From the NCBI GenBank assembly GCA_033964015.1, contig CM066912.1, positions 24,711,605 to 24,775,604 on the forward strand: a stretch of DNA of 64,000 bases, in the 5' to 3' direction. The position numbers and the translations under genes are program-made. Source of the DNA: Scolanthus callimorphus (Eukaryota; Cnidaria; Anthozoa; Actiniaria; Edwardsiidae). Numbering within the stretch: position 1 is the stretch's first letter; each line of letters begins with the position of its first letter. The notes beneath the pieces are model-generated. The model saw only the letters and a list, made by a program, of their open reading frames with translations, searched no databases and was not told where the DNA came from. This document shows positions 60,262 through 64,000 of the stretch, in pieces.

Positions 60262-60385
60262 TGCGATCCCAACTGCGATCCTGGCTCTGATGACGCGACC
60301 CTATATCTGCGATATCGTGACTGCGACCCTAACTGCGATATCCTGACTGCATGCGATCCTGACTGCGATATCCTAACTGCGATAT
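60262..60385 (+). repeat. Short minisatellite, GACTGCGATATCCT-like unit
   Basis: Six to eight irregular copies of a 13-16 bp unit based on CTGCGATATC and CTGCGACCC. Confidence 0.75.
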
Positions 60386-60458
60386 CAACACTCATACGAA
60401 AGAATGTCTAGTTCCTAGCCATAATTAGAGTGAAAATATGTTACTTAATATAAACTTT

Positions 60459-60636
60459 CTATAGGATTATTCAAAGCTTCAGGAGGCTAGATTCCGCTAA
60501 GAAAATAGCACGAAAAAAGCGATCGCCTTTTTGAGTGCTATTTTCGGCGGAATCTACCGACTGAACGCTTTGAATAGACTTGAATCCTATGATATCTCGT
60601 CCTCAATTTACACAAAAAAAGAGATATCATAGGATT
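60459..60636 (+). repeat. Dispersed repeat with CTATAGGATT ends, copy 2
   Basis: Same orientation as 30281-30472 and nearly identical apart from a few short deletions. Confidence 0.85.
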
Positions 60637-63600
60637 TTATCGTATATTGTGTGTATGCAGCTTCTATCAGTGTCAGAAAAGTGTTGAATCAAGAGGTGAA
60701 TTTAATATCGTTTATTATGAGACTCCAGACTTTTGCCCTTGAATGGAACCTAAAATTTTTCCATTTCCCAATTGATTTTCTCTTTAATCTTTATCCTAGA
60801 AAATGAAATTTGAAAAAATTACATTTAATAAATATTCATTATGCTGGTGTTTTGTGTTGAAACAAAAGGATTTTGCCTCTAACTCATTGAGTTTAGTAGT
60901 GTCTGATATCTGCGTTCTCATTAAATAATTTTCTAATTTACTGATCTAAATGCAAACTGGCGAATGACTAAAAATAACAATATTGATACCCCACTCATAC
61001 CGTGAGAGTATAAGATTGGGGATTCATCTTGGGGAGCAACGAGTGGATAAAAATCTTGTTAATAGAAAGTGTGAAAACTACTAACTTTATTCTAGTTTCT
61101 TTTTTTAGGTTTTACTCGAAGAAGTATCTCGAGTTAGTCCCGTTAACAACCCTTGATAACAACAACCTAGGAAAATACATTTCAAATTTTATACATTAAT
61201 TTAAGGTTTATATATATGGGTTTATATAGAGTTGCCCTTAATTTGGAATTTTGCTATTGTATTACACCAGGTGGCGAGCTTTGAAATAGTAATTTCTCCG
61301 TTTTCCATGATTATTTCATGGCGGGACAAACCAAAGTTTTAGGTCGGCACCAACTAGTGTTCACAAAAAATGACCATTTCCAAACCGTTTGAAAACTTGC
61401 AGAGAAATAGTGTTTTATACTTCATTTTGATATTTGGCTTTTATTTTTCAAAATCCTTTTTCTAACCTGGTTAAAGAGCGCATTTCAAGTCGACCATTGT
61501 TTTGAGATGTTAATAAGTAACTAGTATTTCAAGAGATTTTTTATCCAGAGGTTATAACTTGACTCCTAACTACATGTTTACATGTAGCGTTCCAAAACAA
61601 AACAAAATCAAGCCAAGAAGTTTGATACTTTTGAGACTGGATTTTTGACCATTTGACCACTAAATGTCATACTCCTGGTAAAATTTCTCTCACCACACAG
61701 TTCATACCTGTCTTTACAGTCTATTGTGCGGCGGAAGCTCTCTCCTCTGTAGACAATATGGTGCGCTTGACGAATGTTTGTTCACGAGCCGTGGCTTTAT
61801 GGTGTTATTCTTAATCAGTTAAGATCAGTCCACGTACTAAGTGAAATTAGGGCCAGGGGTCGTATGTCGAGAGTCATTAAAATCACTGCTAGTCCTATGA
61901 TCTCAGCAGCTAGCTAGTACGCCTGGGGGATTTATGATTCTACTTTCCGGGGGGGGGGGGGGGGAGGGAGGGAGGGTGGAGACTCCCATACTTTTGGGAG
62001 TGGGAGGGAACTCCCATACTTTTGAGGTGATACAAGGGAATAAACTGGTACTTATATGATTTGAAACAAACGTATGATATGATGCTTTTGAGTTTTCGCA
62101 ATCGCTAAGGCAGAAGGTCTACGAATCAGGGAAGCATTCGATGAGCCGGTCACTTTATTTTTGCCAATAAATTAATAGATTTTTAATGGTCGCTAAATTA
62201 ACATTCGTAATTTTGTCAAAACAACACAATGCTTAGATAACTTTGCAGTTAAGTAGGTAAGGCTCTATGGTAAGTGTTTCTAAAAAGGCGGAAAGTTCTT
62301 AGCTTATTTTTAGACTTATTATAATGTTCCTGCTGCTGTCATTGTGAATTGCAGGTGATTTTAGTTTTGGACACTATGTTAGTCAAACGACCTTCAAAAG
62401 ACGAATCGAATCGTTCGAATCCCTCTCGGGATCAGAGATTTTTTCTCTTTCTCCGCTTACTAGGGCTTACTAGGGCTCATAAGCACACATGGGACCATTT
62501 GATTAGCACGTTAGCTTTCACACAAGGTTAATTCCTTATCTCCACTCTGACCTTCAAAAGACGTATTATTCGTATTTTCGCAAGACCCGCGGGGCCCAGG
62601 TTAGACTGATCCTTCCATACTCAACCGAATCCGTACCGGAATAACATTTCTTTCGCGGAGTTTGGCCAACTGCTTGGCATATTTGCGAATTGTTGGTATG
62701 CTAGGAAAGTGAGGGTTGTCCAATAACCTGACAAATTTATGCAAGGCATTGTCTAAAACAATGGAGTGCAATAGAGTGTATTATAGAACGAGGTAATACA
62801 ATGAAGGAGAACAATACCATGCATACATTTGTCAGAGTATTGGACTAGTATGAGGAAAGTCAACCTGCATTCGTCTTTGTAAGATGATCATGTAAAACTT
62901 TAACGTGTTCTTCAGAGCTCCTCTCTGTGGGAGTCGACCAAGTTCTGCTCTACAACATGTGAATAGGAGGCTGTTTTCTTTTTCGACTTACTTAGAACAC
63001 ACTTTCCCCCAAGCATCCCTACTCCCAAAATATGATAGTCCCCCCTGTCCTCCCGACAGTATCCCCCGGGCCTACTTTATATGCAGTCACTGTTATTTTA
63101 TTACATAACAGCAGCGGGTTTATTAAAGGATCTACTAAATTATTCAACTTGATTCCGCGAGTAAAATAGCCTGCAATAACAGTGTTTGTTTAACAAGGTT
63201 TCCAAATATGCGTTCAACATTCGAGTCTTAAGATCACGATGGCTGGTGGTGAATAATTCCACTCTATGTGGAGAGATACTTGAAATTCTTTGAATTGCAT
63301 CAGATTCACGCACAGTTAATTACTGCGTGGAAACAGGTAAGTGTCAAACTTCGAAATAATAAATCTTGTATTTAACGGAGCATCGTGTAACAGGTAAGAT
63401 TCACCTTCAAAATTCATTGGATAAAAGAGCACGGCACAAAGAGAGGTTTTCGCAAGGATTTTTTATTCATTTCAAAACGTGATTTAAAAAAAAGGCCTTT
63501 TCCTGCACTGGTTTGAATGTGTGCTTATAAAGGGAAAGCCTTGTCTAACACCCTAACACTTTGAACTTTTAAAAACAAGTTTAATTATTTACTATACTTC

Positions 63601-63699
63601 CCCTCGAGGCTTCCCCCCAAAGCCTCATGGTTCATTCTTGCAAAATTTGAAATTCGATGACCAAATGTTATATTATCGCATATTATCAGAGGAGGAAGT
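60637..63699. other. No gene seen
   Basis: About 3 kb of AT-rich sequence with a poly(G) run at about 61949-61965 and nearby short direct repeats of ACTCCCATACTTTTG. No exon recognised. Confidence 0.45.
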
Positions 63700-63842
63700 A
63701 CTATATAGAGGATATTACACGGTGACGCGAAGATATGAGTTTTATTTTCGAGTGGCAAGAACAATATTTTACGAATGAGCGCAACGAAAATAAAACTCAT
63801 ATATTCAAGCCACCGTGTAATTTTCTTTTTATAATATAGACC
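63700..63842. repeat. Foldback element, TATAGAGGATATTACA family
   Basis: Left TATAGAGGATATTACACGGT and right GCCACCGTGTAATTTTC, with inner arms ATGAGTTTTATTTTCG and CGAAAATAAAACTCAT. Confidence 0.85.
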
Positions 63843-64000
63843 AACCAGAAAAAATATTCCAAATTGATTTCCAAGCACAAATGTCTACAAAAGGCCCAAA
63901 ATCTACCCTGACACCCGCTACTTTATGCGTTAAAAAAACAGCCTCAGCATATTTTTCGCACGTTAAAAATGTGCAAATACGCTGCGGAGGTTTCATATTT

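Overview
The window is animal nuclear DNA, most likely from an anthozoan cnidarian (sea anemone or coral grade). The case rests on intron-rich genes with canonical GT-AG borders and conserved phases, no long transposase or reverse-transcriptase ORF but a very high load of short foldback/MITE elements, and an 18S rRNA fragment that reads like a cnidarian or other early-branching metazoan sequence. The species assignment is inference.

Six multi-exon protein genes could be assembled by hand from splice sites. From left to right: (1) a GH5-type glycoside hydrolase on the minus strand (5994-12904, 3 exons, 385 aa); (2) its paralogue on the plus strand (17519-20144, 3 exons, 361 aa), arranged head to head with the first; (3) an orthologue of the FERM-RING E3 ubiquitin ligase MYLIP/IDOL on the plus strand (22889-32669, 4 exons, 478 aa, with an 8 kb third intron); (4) an NWD1/NWD2-like NACHT-WD40 STAND protein on the minus strand (37814-49818, at least 11 exons, about 1,680 aa, 5' end not found, one apparent single-base frameshift); (5) an orthodox water-type aquaporin on the plus strand (51201-54439, 4 exons, 285 aa); (6) an inosine-uridine-type nucleoside hydrolase on the minus strand (55173-58896, 4 exons, about 392 aa), apparently secreted and with a glutamate-rich N-terminal extension.

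The rest is mostly repeats. Several can be delimited by target-site duplications: a nested long-TIR foldback element with 9-bp TSDs, two hAT-like MITEs with 8-bp TSDs, and a pogo/Tc1-like MITE flanked by TA. Other families occur two to five times in these 64 kb. Minisatellites include a perfect 77-copy GAGCAA array inside an intron, a 13-bp array inside an aquaporin intron, a pyrimidine-rich array with a 143-bp higher-order unit, and a 296-bp tandem repeat whose relatives lie around the GH5 genes. Between the two GH5 genes lies a fragment of 18S rRNA. A 56-bp piece of GH5 exon 3 sits next to a copy of the 296-bp repeat.

The genes do not form a pathway or operon. The main functional observations are the paired GH5 proteins lacking the usual nucleophile motif, the secreted nucleosidase with altered active-site context, and the NACHT-WD gene whose stop codon lies four bases from a MITE end. 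All gene models are manual splice predictions without transcript support.
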